Part shown: positions 54,014-64,000 of the stretch, one piece after another
Position numbering within the stretch: position 1 is the stretch's first letter
Layout: every line of letters begins with the position of its first letter
Assembly: GCA_000729835.1 (NCBI GenBank)
Contig: JFHB01000004.1
Span: 62,001-126,000 of the forward strand
Direction: 5' to 3'
From: Atkinsonella hypoxylon
Lineage: Eukaryota; Ascomycota; Sordariomycetes; Hypocreales; Clavicipitaceae
DNA length: 64,000 nt
Program-made: the position numbers and the translations under genes
The notes under the pieces: model-generated
Told to the model about the DNA's origin: nothing
Databases searched by the model: none
Seen by the model: the letters and a program-made list of their open reading frames with translations, nothing else

Positions 54014-57000
54014 ATGGGGACGGAAGTATCTGAGGATGATGCCGCGGCTTTGTCTGTCAGCGACTGGCAAATTCCTGATGTGCCTTCGCCGACGGAAAGC
54101 TCCAAGTCAGACACTGAAGTTGACCTCAAAGTCTCAGCAGACCCTAATGCGCCTTCACAACCAATACAGAAGCGACGTCGAGTCACACGTGCCTGTGATG
54201 AATGTCGCCGGAAAAAAATCAAATGTGATGGCAAACAGCCATGTACTCATTGCTCGGTATACAGTTACGGTATATAGCTCTCCGGGTGTGAAATATCACC
54301 GATGTCTCGTGTAAGGGCATTGACTGGGTGACTTACTAACTTTTTCTCTCTCGCAGAATGCACCTACGACAAGCCATCCAATAGACGACGAAACCCTGCA
54401 CCACAATATATTGAAGCATTAGAAAGCAGACTGCAACGCGCTGAAACTCTTCTGCGCAAATTCATGCCCGATGTCGATTTAGCCGACCCAAATCTGGACC
54501 CTGCCATTCAGCACGAATTCCGCACTAGAGAACAAGCCCGTGCGAATGGAATCAAAGCCAGATGCCGTGTGTCAAATGATGCTGAGCCTGGAGATGCCAA
54601 ATTGATGACCATGATTGACTCAATAGGACAGCTTGATCTAGATGATAAGGGGGGTTGGGACTTTCATGGCACATCATCTGGCACCGTTTTCCTGAAACGA
54701 ATGAAGGAGCACTTCCGTGGTATGCTTGGACCCCAGTCCAAGGCCCCCTTCCTTCCACGATCAGACGGTTCGTCAGGCCTTACGGTTCTTGATGTGCAAA
54801 CACCCGGAACAGGGACCTCTCCATTCTCATCTGTATCGCATTATCCAGAGCTTCCTCCAAAGGATGTTGCGCGCAAGTTATGCTATTATTCTTTGAGCTG
54901 CGCCACTTGTCTTGTTCGCATTGTTCACATCCCCACGTTCTATGAGCGGTTTGAACAAGTCTACGATCAACCCGTCGAGAGTCTGAACCAAGAGGACACC
55001 CATTTTCTGGGGCTTATACACGCAGTGATTGCGTTGGGCTGTATGTACAACAACCTGGAAGATGCGAACCCGACCTCTGGGGGCTACAAGTTCGCAATTG
55101 AAGAAGGGTAAGCCTCTCACGGCCACGCCGATGCAGAATTTCCACTGACTTGTCATAGACTCAAGTACTATCGTGCTGCGAAATCTCTTTTAGCTGATCT
55201 TGCCGACTGCCGCGATCTTGTTTCCCTTCAAGCTCTATTGTTCATGACCCTCTTTCTGCAAGCATCTTCCAATCTCAGTGCCTGTTACTCCTTTGTCGGT
55301 ATTGCATTGCGATCTGCCTTGAGGATCGGCCTCCACCGGCACCTGGAGCACGAAAAAATCGGCGTCATAGAGCAGGAAGTACGGAAGCGCGTCTTTTACG
55401 TAATTCGGCAGATGGATATTTATGTATCTACCATGCTTGGCTTTCCTTTGCTTCTCAACATTGATGATGTTGATCAACCTTTTCCCACCGAAGTTGACGA
55501 CGAATTCATCACGGATGCTGGTATCATCCCCCCTGCCCTGGGCACACCTTCTTTTTTCGAGGCTTTCAACGCTCACACTCGACTTATGGAGGTTCTGGGC
55601 AGAATCGCAAAATCTGTTTATCCTATGCACGTTCAAGGGCAACCTCTAGGCAGGGGTGACGCTGGCACAACCTCCTGTCTGATCAGTTATGCCCGTATTA
55701 AGGAGATTGAGGCCGATCTTCAGAACTGGTATGAAAGACTCCCTGAAATGTGGCGTCCGAGCCCAGATGGACCCATAGAAGTTGTTCGGTAAGTCTGCCA
55801 AGCTTTCCACTTGTGAAGTTGAAAAGGAATATCGCGACGTGCTTACTCATGAACCACCCTTTAGTGTACGCCATCTTCTTCGATTTGCTTATGCGCATGT
55901 CCAACTCGTGTTGTACCGACCTTTCCTTCATTACATTTCTCCTCGGCACAGTCAAGGCACTAAAGTCGACGAACTTTCGTACGCTTGCGCGGCCGCTGCA
56001 GTCAGCGTGTCACGGAATATTGTACACATTGGCTTAGAAATTCGGAAGCAGCGAGTGCTAAGTGGACCGTACTGGTTTATGCTATATACGGAGTTTTATG
56101 CTGTGCTCTCTTTGGTCTTCTACGCCATTGAGAATCCAGATAAGCCTGGTTCTCATGAGGTCTTGGCAGACGCTCATGCCGGACGTCAAATGATAGCCGA
56201 CCTTGCCGATAAGAGTCTTTCAGCGGACAGGGTGACGAAGGCCTTGAAGGTATGCTAAATAACTCCCCCCTTTGTGATATTATCCTCTTATGGGAGAGAA
56301 ACTATATTTTTGACTATCACTGACATACTCGGTAGACGCTCTTTGATCAACTACCGGAAAGATTAGAACAGGCGCGCTCTTCGCGGCCCGCGGCCACTTC
56401 ACGGAAGCGATCAGCGGCAGGATCGAAATCAGGATCGATACCGATGGCGCAAGCAAGCATCAGCCAGGCAATGGCTGGGTCTATGGCCGAAGACTTCTTG
56501 CACAACCGCAACGGGACCATTGCAGTTCCTTTTGGAACGCCGAATTCGAAGGCCTCCGGAGACAGCAACCTGGGCCAACCATCCGACCAATTATTTCACG
56601 AGACAGCATTTTCTGGCAGTGTGCATGATATTCTTCCAATGGACCTCTCGCGAGCGACTCCTGAATCGACCAGCACTGGAAGTAGCACTCACCGGCACAT
56701 CTTTCCCTCGCAGCCACTCACTCACGTTGTCCACAATCCAGTCAACAAGCTAGACTCGCTCATGTTCCCTTCCGAGGATCCATTTGCGTATCCCAATCAA
56801 CCCATGATGGAATTGGGCTTCCAGCCCAAGACGGATGCAGCTGGCATAACGATGGCCGCTCCCAATGCCTCATTTTTCTTCACGGGGTCATTTGAAGAAA
56901 TGGGCGATCAAATTCTGGGGCAGCCACCACCATATATCACTCAGCAGCAACAGCAGCAACAGCAGCAACAGCAGCAACAGCAGCATATGAGCATGACAGG

Positions 57001-57280
57001 GGCCATGTATGATCCACAAAGCTTGTTAGCGCTCCACAATGTGCAGCAGCAGAACTCGCGGATGCAGCAACAAATGATGCAGCAACAGCAACAGCAGCAG
57101 CAGCACTACCAGCAGCAGACCCAGGCACAACAGAGTAGAGGGCTTTTTTCAAGCTTCCGACGCGCGCGGGCAGATCGCCAACAGGAGAGACAAATCGAAC
57201 AGATGTTTACACAGCAGGGCATGCAAGCAGACTGGGGAAGCTTCTTTGGCTCAGGAAGAGGAGGCTTTCAAGGGATGTAA
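54014..57280 (+). CDS. Zn(II)2Cys6 fungal transcription factor
   Basis: Exons 54014-54269, 54357-55107, 55159-55788, 55865-56249 and 56336-57280 code for 988 residues; all introns have GT..AG ends and stay in frame. The DNA-binding cluster is C61-x2-C64-x6-C71-x5-C77-x2-C80-x6-C87 (RACDECRRKKIKCDGKQPCT, HCSVYSYEC), preceded by a basic KRRRVTR. The first intron interrupts the cluster just before the last Cys. A short coiled coil (YIEALESRLQRAETLLRKF) should allow dimerisation. The fungal_trans domain spans about residues 260-560, with SFVGIALRSALRIGLHRHLE, then VRKRVFYVIRQMDIYVSTML. The C-terminal 270 residues include several Gln runs, a likely activation region. The zinc cluster resembles S. 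pombe Thi1/Ntf1-type activators, but I would not assign a target pathway. Confidence 0.93.
56940..57135. repeat. CAG/CAA repeats coding for poly-Gln in the transcription factor
   Basis: Two Gln tracts (about 56943-56983 and 57064-57135) are encoded by mixed CAG/CAA codons. Confidence 0.85.
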
Positions 57281-58473
57281 GCGAACAGGATGACATTATC
57301 ACATGATACCCATTTCCTTACTTTGATTTCACGATACGGGGCTGAAGAGCGAACGACTGCCTATTCGGCGGGCATTTGTGCTGAACATTTGATTCGGGTT
57401 CTTTCTTTCCATCTTTCCTTTGTATAGCCAATAGCATGGGTAACGAGATTCAACATAAGTATCTCTTGAAAATCCTCCTTACTGGACAATTCCCGTTCTT
57501 GGAGGAAGGCGCTGGCGAGGGAAGTCTTTGGACACATGTAAGCATGGGATGCATTCTGATATGGAGGCGGGTATGTTGGCAGTGGAGAGCGAGGAGAGTA
57601 TTCGCATGTGGATGGAGTATGCTGACTTGGAATTTTATTTGTCGTTTTGGAAATGGTGCCACGGAGCCACCTACACATAAAACACACATTTACTTGGGTT
57701 TACTTGGGACGGGAAACCATAGAATTTCCGCAGGTGTTTCTGGACTATGACATGTAGTAGACGGCGTCGCGGAGTGGCAGATCTGTATATAGATACAGGA
57801 AAGGTACATCTTTACATGGATATTGAACATGATTGTTTTGGACGTCTATTTCTGTTTGGGCTGCTCGCTGGTGTACTTGCGATTATCACCAGCTCGTTCG
57901 TTCTCGAATGAATCGTGGTGCATGAATGTATAATATGAGCACGTGGACGAGCAGGCAAGCGTCGTGACAGCACCGAAAACAAAGTTGCAAGAATGAGACG
58001 ACTGCAGTAGCAGTCTAGGCAGCGCCGTAACTCGCGGGTGGAACTAAACATGCCTTGTACATGAATGGATGGCCGCCAAGACCAAGACCGACGGATGACA
58101 GAGCTGTGAGGGAGGCAGGTGGGTAAGTCAGCTTATAGTTAGTTAATCAATAGTTACGATGTAGTAGTCCAAATGCGCAGCGGTGGGGGAAGGCGCCCCC
58201 TTGCAACCCCCATATCGCAATGCTAGACTAAAAGGGCCCAAGTCGAGGCCAGTCATACCAGGACAGACCCTCAGCCGCTTCACGCCAGGACAGACGCCCA
58301 CGTCAGGTAGCTGCTTGTTACTCGATTGATTTAATTTAAAGCGCGCAACAGACTGCGGTTGGTCTTTGCCTTTGATTACCTTGAAATTCCAGAAGGCAAA
58401 GATTTATTGTTCCTCCTTTAATATTCGCAAGGAAAGTAGCCTCTCGCGATCAACACGAAACTGTTCGGGCAAC
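57281..58473. other. Intergenic, upstream of the prolidase gene
   Basis: Only unsupported short frames are present. The final 200 bp should be the promoter of the aminopeptidase gene. Confidence 0.55.
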
Positions 58474-60454
58474 ATGGACTACGGTCTCATTCTGGAGGAT
58501 GAGTTTGATGCCCTGTGAGTGCTACCCAACGCTTAAGCCTATCTTAGTATCGATTTCATACGAATCCTTTAATGCAACCAGTGACTAAGAGTTAATACAC
58601 CACAGTTTCGTGGATGCCAGGGATCAAGATGCCGCTTCCTCCAAGACCAAATATCCTGGTTCGTGCCTAACCCCTCAGGCCCTCGGATGTCTGCCACTTA
58701 AACGGAATGGGTTGAAACAGATGCTAACATGCCCCTGTAGCCAAGAAACATGCTCGCCGAGTCGTCAAGGAATTAGATGTGAAGGAAGGCTTGATCTATC
58801 TTCCTGGTCAGCCGGAGCGCCTGCTTGAAGACTCTGATCAACCGAGGTTCTTCAGACAACGACGATAGTAACGTCTCTCCACCCACCCAAATCCTGCCGT
58901 CTCCCCTTCAGGGAATGAAAGGGAAAGTGGAGAGAAGACCGATATAATCCAAAAGTACTGTCGCACTGACTTTCTTCCTTTCTTCAACCACACAGCTTTT
59001 TCTACCTCTCCGGCGCCAACTTTGAGGACTGCGCTGTGACATATGAAATCGCCCATGACAAACTCACGCTTTGGATCCCCTATATAGAACCTCGTCAAGT
59101 TCTATGGTTCGGTTCCAAACCCGGCGCGGCGGAGTGCCAGCGCCGTTACGATGTCGACGAGGTCAGGTATACGACGCAACTAAGCAAGTTTCTTCGCAAC
59201 TATGCTGCAAACCCTTCATCGCCCACGACATACATCCTGCATCCAAACCAGGCGCCTGAACTAGGAGGTGGTGCGTCCCAGGCCAAGCTGCACCTTGATC
59301 ATGCTGCTCTGCAGCCAGCTATGGATCGCGCTCGCCTTGTCAAAACAGAGTATGAGATCACCATGATCCGTCGCGCCAACGACATATCCAGCGCAGCTCA
59401 TCGCTCTGTTGCCGAGAGAATCACGCGACTTTCAAACGAGCGGGAGATCGAGGCCATCTTCCAGGCTGTGTGCGTCGCACAGGGGGGCCGGTCCCAGGCG
59501 TATCCCATCATTGCAGGATCCGGAGCTAATGGCTCGACCCTCCATTACAATGAAAATAATGCTTCTCTCAAAAACAAGCAGTGCGTTGTTCTCGACGCAG
59601 GATGTGAGTGGAACTGCTACGCCAGCGACATAACCCGTACGCTGCCCATCTCGGGCTCGTTCCCCCCCAAAGCAGCTGCCATTCATGCCATTGTGCAGCG
59701 CATGCAAGACGAATGCATCCGCCAGGTACGGCCCGGCAAGTTATGGCGCGACGTGCATCTTCTCGCTGCTGAAATCGGCATGGATGGCCTTCTCAAACTG
59801 GGCATCCTAAAGGGTCATCGTGAAGAGATAGCTCGCGCTGGAACCGTGGCCGCTTTCTTCCCTCACGGTCTGGGACACCATGTTGGTCTCGAAGTCCATG
59901 ACGTATCTGGCTCGCTACCCCTTGCTGCGACCGTCTCTGCCTCTCGCGGCGTTCAAGTAGATCATGGGAAGAGAGCCATGGTCACGCCGGACATGTTAGC
60001 GCACATGCTGCGCGTTAGCCAAGGCAAGAACGCAGAATTCGCGGAGGAGAGAGAGAGGCAGCATCTTTTGCCGAACATGGTCGTTACAGTTGAGCCTGGA
60101 CTGTGAGTTTTTTTTTTTTTTTTCTCTCAGCGTGCTTGATCTCTTGTTGCCTCTGGAGAGCAAAGAAACGAAGGCTTTGCCAACAATACATGTCAAAATT
60201 GCAGTTTCTAGATTCTGCCCCCATGCTAACAAGTTTCCACCAGCTACTTCTGTCGAGAATATCTAGAAGGCTACTTCCGCGGCAATCCATCCCATTCTCA
60301 CTTCATAGACTGGGTCATTCTGGAAGGGTATTACGACGTCGGGGGCATCCGCATAGAAGACTGTATTCTCGTCACGCAAGACGGGCACGAGAACATGACT
60401 GTTGCACCCAAAGGAGACGAGTTACTGGATGTGATCAATAAGGGTCGGAAATGA
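58474..60454 (+). CDS. Xaa-Pro aminopeptidase/dipeptidase (prolidase-like, M24B)
   Basis: Exons 58474-58514, 58606-58658, 58741-58867, 58996-60102 and 60244-60454 code for 512 residues. The start MDYGLILEDEFDAL is typical for this fungal subgroup. The N-terminal AMPP domain includes KEGLIYLPGQPERLLEDSD, FFRQRRYFFYLSGANFEDCA and LTLWIPYIEPRQVLWFG. The pita-bread catalytic domain carries the dinuclear metal ligands: Asp274 (VVLDAG), Asp285 (SDITRT), His368 (HGLGHHVGLEVHD), Glu440 (VEPGL) and Glu481 (GGIRIED). The third donor is placed at GTAACG (58868), because only this restores RRYFFYLSG. The fourth intron (60103-60243) begins GTGAGT followed by about 16 T. The enzyme releases N-terminal residues before proline in cytosolic peptide turnover; Mn is the usual metal. 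Confidence 0.94.
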
Positions 60455-61252
60455 GCACCATTTGCATCCTTTTATTGTTAATTTAGAGATTACATCTACC
60501 GATAGTGTCTTCATGTCATATATAACTAGCTAAGTTGGTAGCTAATTATTGTATATGATGGAACTGAAGAAAAAGGTCTCACTCTATGATGACTCCCTTT
60601 GTCCATCACACCCGACGTCTCGGTGCCTATCTAATTCCCGCCACTTGTAACGTCCACAGCTCCTCGGGATTAAATACTATTACCTAGGAACTATAAGCGC
60701 TTGGGTTGCCCCTCAGCACTACATCGCGCCAAGCAAGTCTGGTAAGCTCAAGACAGTCAGAGAATATCCTTCACTTTAAGCCCGCTATAGGCTGCAGAGC
60801 TTTCGAGTCCCGAGTGAACCAGCTGGGCCTAACTAGTCTTCACTTGGTGGATGAATCTTGAGCAACGCGGATTCGTGCTGTCATCCGGGCCTGGAGTTTG
60901 AAGGCTGCAGTGCGCCACTTGGAGCGGGTAAGATGCTGGGATGTTGAGTACAGCAAGCTAATTCGAAGGTAGCGAACAAGCTGGTTGGAATCATTTGGAT
61001 ATTACTATGGAATATTTTCCGTCCAAAGGGCAACCTGGGTTCCCTTCCTAAGCAGGTTCGGCATAGCACGTTGCTAGCTAGCATATACATCATCATATAC
61101 AAAAAAAAAAAAAAAGAAAAAAAAAAGTGGTCTACGTAAACACCTCGACCTTTACGGGGATCGCTCCTATAGTTGGCTCTGGAATGGGTCAAAGTGGGCG
61201 TTTCCTACTTCCCCGGTTCGTTGGGACGCGATACTGATGTGAATCATCGTCC
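60455..61252. other. Intergenic between convergent prolidase and lectin genes
   Basis: It contains an A-rich run (about 61100-61127). No supportable gene. Confidence 0.55.
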
Positions 61253-62618
61253 TTACATGTACTTTTTCGGACTGTTGGCTCGTCGTCGCTTGTAGATGAT
61301 GTAGCCTGCTACAAGGACAATCTGCGTGCCGGCGAAGAAGAGCATGAGCTTGCCGTGGCCGGGCACGCTATCGGACATGGCATGGGCCAGAGAACGGTGG
61401 TGATTGCGCAGGTTGGCTTCGACTGATTCTCCATGGGTCGTCAGCTTGTGTTGCATATCGTAGTGCATGCTGTGGATTTCGCCCTCGAGGTCCTTGATCT
61501 TTGCCTGTATGTCGCCGATTTGACGAAGGGCCGCCAGCTCGTGGCGAAGGGAATCTATGGCCGCCTTCATTTCCTCGCTTCGCTGCTCGTCCATCTGGTG
61601 GTGCTTCGACACTGCAGTGTAAACGGCTGATATTTGGTGCGTAACTGCTTGTAGTCGGTTGTGCAGATCCTGAAATTGCTCCTTGGATGTCTGAAAGGTG
61701 TCTGCCGGTTGGTCTGGGACGGATTCGCTCCAGTCGTTGGCATTGCTATTATGCTGCTGGTCTTGGGCGTCGTTGTGGCCGTCGGGCTGCTTGTGCAGGG
61801 ACGCAGAATCTTGTCCGTGATGTTGCTCGCTTGAGATAGTCGAGTCGGACATGACGACAAATTTGAAGATCTCGAACGAATCGGGATTGTCAGGGGTAGC
61901 TGCAGTGATGCCGAAGTAATAGCCAGCGGGAAGGGAAACCTTGTCCGTCTCGAAACACAGGTGCCCATCGACTTCGACGCGGAAGCTGGAAACGGTGTGA
62001 CGCAGCTTGATCTGTGAAGGACGGCCCAGGTTGCGGTAGAAGTAATTGCAATGTCCAAAGGCAAGCTTGTCCGCGTTGGGCTGCGCAATGTAGTCGACAG
62101 TGCCGTCATTTAGAAACCCCCGAATCATGCCGCGTGATCCTCCATGAGAATCAACCACTAAGACAAGGCCATCGAATTTGCCAGCAGTGTAGACACTGTT
62201 GGCGCCGATTTCCTGCTTGCCTTGTTTTGTGAACCATATGTTCAAGTTGCCACCCGCTCGATCAGGTCCACTGGCTCGAAAATCAACATCAGCTATCCAA
62301 CTCGACCGTGTCAAGGGAGAATCTGCCCAAATCGATGATCTCTGATTGCCTGGAGCCATAGGTGTCAAGATGATTTTGTTCGAAAGGATCTCGGGATATT
62401 GTGGTTGTCCCGAGATGGTAAAGTGTGGAATTCGTCCGTCGGTCGCGTCAATGCTGTTGCGCAGTTCGTCAATTATTCATCTTTCCTATTTTTGCGAGCG
62501 AATGACAGCCTTACCGTCCTGACTGTCCGAAGCTCAGCTCGTTGATGAGGACTTGGGCTTGCGACTGCCTGGCTGCCAGCAGCGCAGCCATGGCTACTGA
62601 ACCGCCAATGAACCGCAT
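61253..62618 (-). CDS. EMP47: L-type lectin cargo receptor, EMP46/47-ERGIC-53 type
   Basis: Reverse-strand exons are 62618-62515 and 62453-61253, coding for 434 residues; the intron (62514-62454) is GTAAGG..ACAG. A signal peptide occupies about residues 1-22 (MRFIGGSVAMAALLAARQSQ). The lectin domain follows (INELSFGQSGR, ILSNKIILTPMAPGNQRSSI, FDGLVLVVDSHGGSRGMIRG, then CNYFYRNLGRPSQIKLRHTV and GYYFGITAATPDNPDSFEIF). Next come an acidic/Gln-rich linker, a coiled coil (about residues 290-385), one membrane helix near residues 404-421, and the cytosolic tail KRRRANSPKKYM. The terminal KKYM fits the KKXX ER-retrieval signal. The protein should carry selected glycoproteins from ER to Golgi in COPII vesicles and return by COPI. 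EMP47 versus EMP46 cannot be separated here. Confidence 0.88.
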
Positions 62619-63171
62619 GTCGTCGGTATTGTTCTATCAGAAGGCCTTGGACCGTCAATCTTGCGCAAAAGGTATCGCACAATTGCCGTACAATGTGGGA
62701 GAGAATGTCCTGCGCCACGAGCCGAGGACCGCAAGTTTGACTTCCAGCCCGCCTGGTCACGATGTAAAGGACAGTTTGCACGGACGAGGCACCCAATAGC
62801 AAGCACAAGCGGTTGCAACGAGTGAGGTAATAGAAGAATTAGATGCAATTCGCAAGACGTATAGTTATGAAAGTAAAATTTTGGTACTCTTTCCTTTTAA
62901 AAATAAATATGTGCACGACGGCAATTGCTAGCGCTTTGAAGAATTGACGGATAGGAAGGCACATCTCCTTGAGGACCGTAAGGCTCTAGGTACATGGTGG
63001 ACCCACTTGTATATTGCTGGTGATTGAGGGCAGCCCGAGTGACCTCAAGTAACCTTCAAAAACATTACAGGCTAAACCTCTATATAACGCGTTTGGCCTA
63101 CTACCGACGATGATAGAGTAGCCACAACGATTCCAGGAACACTTTAAATTTAACACGTCCCCTCGGCCGCC
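62619..63171. other. Intergenic, EMP47-like upstream region
   Basis: I see no supportable gene in this stretch, which presumably includes the promoter of the lectin gene. Confidence 0.5.
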
Positions 63172-63378
63172 TTAGCCCAATCTATTCCCCAGCTTCCAGG
63201 GCGTACAGTACTTCGAGCGAAACTCAGGGTCGGTGGGGCATTTGATCCTTCTTGTGTGGGGCGGCCTTTCAACTTCAACTCCCTGTTTGCGATCTGGATT
63301 CTCGATTAACTTCTCGTCCAGCCGCCAACGTCGACGCCCCAAGTGCTCGCAGAGGGTGCTCAGATCTTGATGTTGCAT
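63172..63378 (-). CDS. Possible small protein, 68 residues, divergent from ALG8
   Basis: The frame from ATG 63378 codes MQHQDLSTLCEHLGRRRWRL, then DEKLIENPDRKQGVEVERPP, HTRRIKCPTDPEFRSKY and ends CTPWKLGNRLG. It is not recognised as a known family. Its even use of amino acids, the charged body and the compact C-terminus look protein-like, not like shadow frame. The frame extends upstream of the ATG to about 63418, and a possible acceptor (TTGTAG, at about 63418) would allow an upstream exon, which would then overlap the ALG8 start. The start codons of this frame and ALG8 are only 97 bp apart, so a shared promoter would be very short. It could also be non-coding. Confidence 0.35.
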   Translation of the reverse strand: MQHQDLSTLCEHLGRRRWRLDEKLIENPDRKQGVEVERPPHTRRIKCPTDPEFRSKYCTPWKLGNRLG

Positions 63379-63475
63379 TTCTTCCACTTCTCCATCTCTC
63401 CAGCTGCCATGAGGTAGCTACAAGAGAATTATTGGCCGCCCAAAAAACCTTCCTTTCCACGGCGTCTTCCTCGAA

Positions 63476-64000
63476 ATGGCTGAATTATACCCGACTTTGA
63501 AGCAGTGCGCAATTGTCGCAGCTGCATTCAAAGTTCTGCTGTTTCCCACATAGTATGTCCTTGTCGCTATATTTTACTTTCTTCACTTTCATTCAATGTT
63601 CCAAAATCACTTGGAACGGATCACCTTAGGTCTTCACCAACGAGACGTGTGCACTTTGCTAACTCATCTGCAGCAAATCCACAGACTTCGAGGTTCACCG
63701 CAATTGGCTTGCCATTACCAACAGCCTTCCTGTCAAAGAGTGGTATTACGAGAATACGTCAGAATGGACTCTGGACTACCCTCCTTTCTTCGCCTACTTC
63801 GAATGGATTCTTGCGCATTTCGCTCGACTGGTCGATCCTGCAATGTTGAAGCTGTATAACTTGAATTATGACAGCTGGCAAACCGTGTATTTTCAAAGAA
63901 CCACCGTTATCATTACCGAGCTACTTTTAGCTTACGCGCTCCAGCTATATATCAATTCAAGTCGACTGCCGTCAAAGCGAGCTGCTCAAGTCGCCGCTCT
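63476..64000 (+). CDS. ALG8: Dolichyl-P-Glc:Glc1Man9GlcNAc2-PP-dolichol alpha-1,3-glucosyltransferase ALG8, N-terminal part (cut by window edge)
   Basis: Exons are 63476-63552 and 63674 to the window edge. The intron (63553-63673) begins GTATGT and ends CTGCAG, with GCTAACT upstream. Splicing gives MAELYPTLKQCAIVAAAFKV, LLFPTYKSTDFEVHRNWLAI, TNSLPVKEWYYENTSEWTLD, then YPPFFAYFEWILAHFARLVD. The STDFEVHRNWLAIT block with its acidic residue in the first luminal loop, and the later SEWTLDYPPFFA, are hallmarks of the ALG6/ALG8 glucosyltransferases. LVDPAMLKLYNLNYDSWQTV, then YFQRTTVI, fits ALG8 better than ALG6. The enzyme is a multi-pass ER membrane protein that adds the second glucose to the lipid-linked oligosaccharide before N-glycosylation. 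About 134 residues are inside the window. Confidence 0.9.

Noticed and set aside
1..64000. tRNA, rRNA, snRNA or CRISPR array
   Set aside because: I scanned by eye for T-loop signatures, conserved rRNA/snRNA words and regular spaced repeats and found none convincing; a covariance-model search could still find a small RNA gene.

Overview
The window looks like nuclear DNA of a filamentous ascomycete, most likely a sordariomycete of the Hypocreales. The evidence is the set of typical fungal proteins (FMP27-type N-terminus, IRS4 EH protein, Zn2Cys6 activator, fungal COP9 subunit 1), short introns of about 50-180 bp with GT..AG ends and CTRAC-like branch sites, gene spacing of 0.3-6 kb, and intergenic DNA full of homopolymer runs and microsatellites. 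The species cannot be fixed from the sequence alone.

Layout. 1-1183 (-) is the first 394 codons of an FMP27/BLTP2 bridge-like lipid transfer protein. 1.2-6.8 kb has no gene that I can support. 6.8-8.7 kb (+) is a POT-family peptide transporter. 10.1-11.2 kb (-) is FAD synthase. 11.5-15.3 kb is an AT-rich stretch of gene remains: a repeat relic of a wall/adhesin-type protein and a broken feruloyl-esterase-like gene. 16.4-18.9 kb (+) is the microtubule bundler ASE1, and 20.2-22.2 kb (+) is IRS4. 24.4-25.8 kb (+) is a ketopantoate-reductase gene with three frame breaks. 26.4-28.0 kb (-) is a Myb/SANT protein, followed by about 6 kb of repeat-rich non-coding DNA.

33.9-43.3 kb (-) is the largest gene, the spliceosome core protein PRP8. 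It carries an in-frame 783-residue intein whose second LAGLIDADG motif has His where the catalytic Asp is expected. A compact housekeeping block follows: a tiny four-exon complex I subunit (B15/NDUFB4-like), SAP18, the second-step splicing factor PRP18, and COP9 signalosome subunit 1. 49.8-54.0 kb is non-coding. It is followed by a Zn2Cys6 transcription factor (54.0-57.3 kb), a Xaa-Pro aminopeptidase/prolidase (58.5-60.5 kb), an EMP47-type L-type lectin cargo receptor (61.3-62.6 kb), a possible 68-residue protein, and the start of the ALG8 glucosyltransferase, cut by the right edge.

Functionally this is a mixed housekeeping region, not a biosynthetic cluster. The loosely shared themes are RNA splicing (PRP8, PRP18, and SAP18, which also occurs in splicing-linked complexes) and the secretory pathway (EMP47, ALG8). 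I found no rRNA, tRNA, CRISPR or intact transposon. The most notable item is the PRP8 intein with its apparently dead homing endonuclease. The decaying genes and two families of short dispersed intergenic motifs come next.
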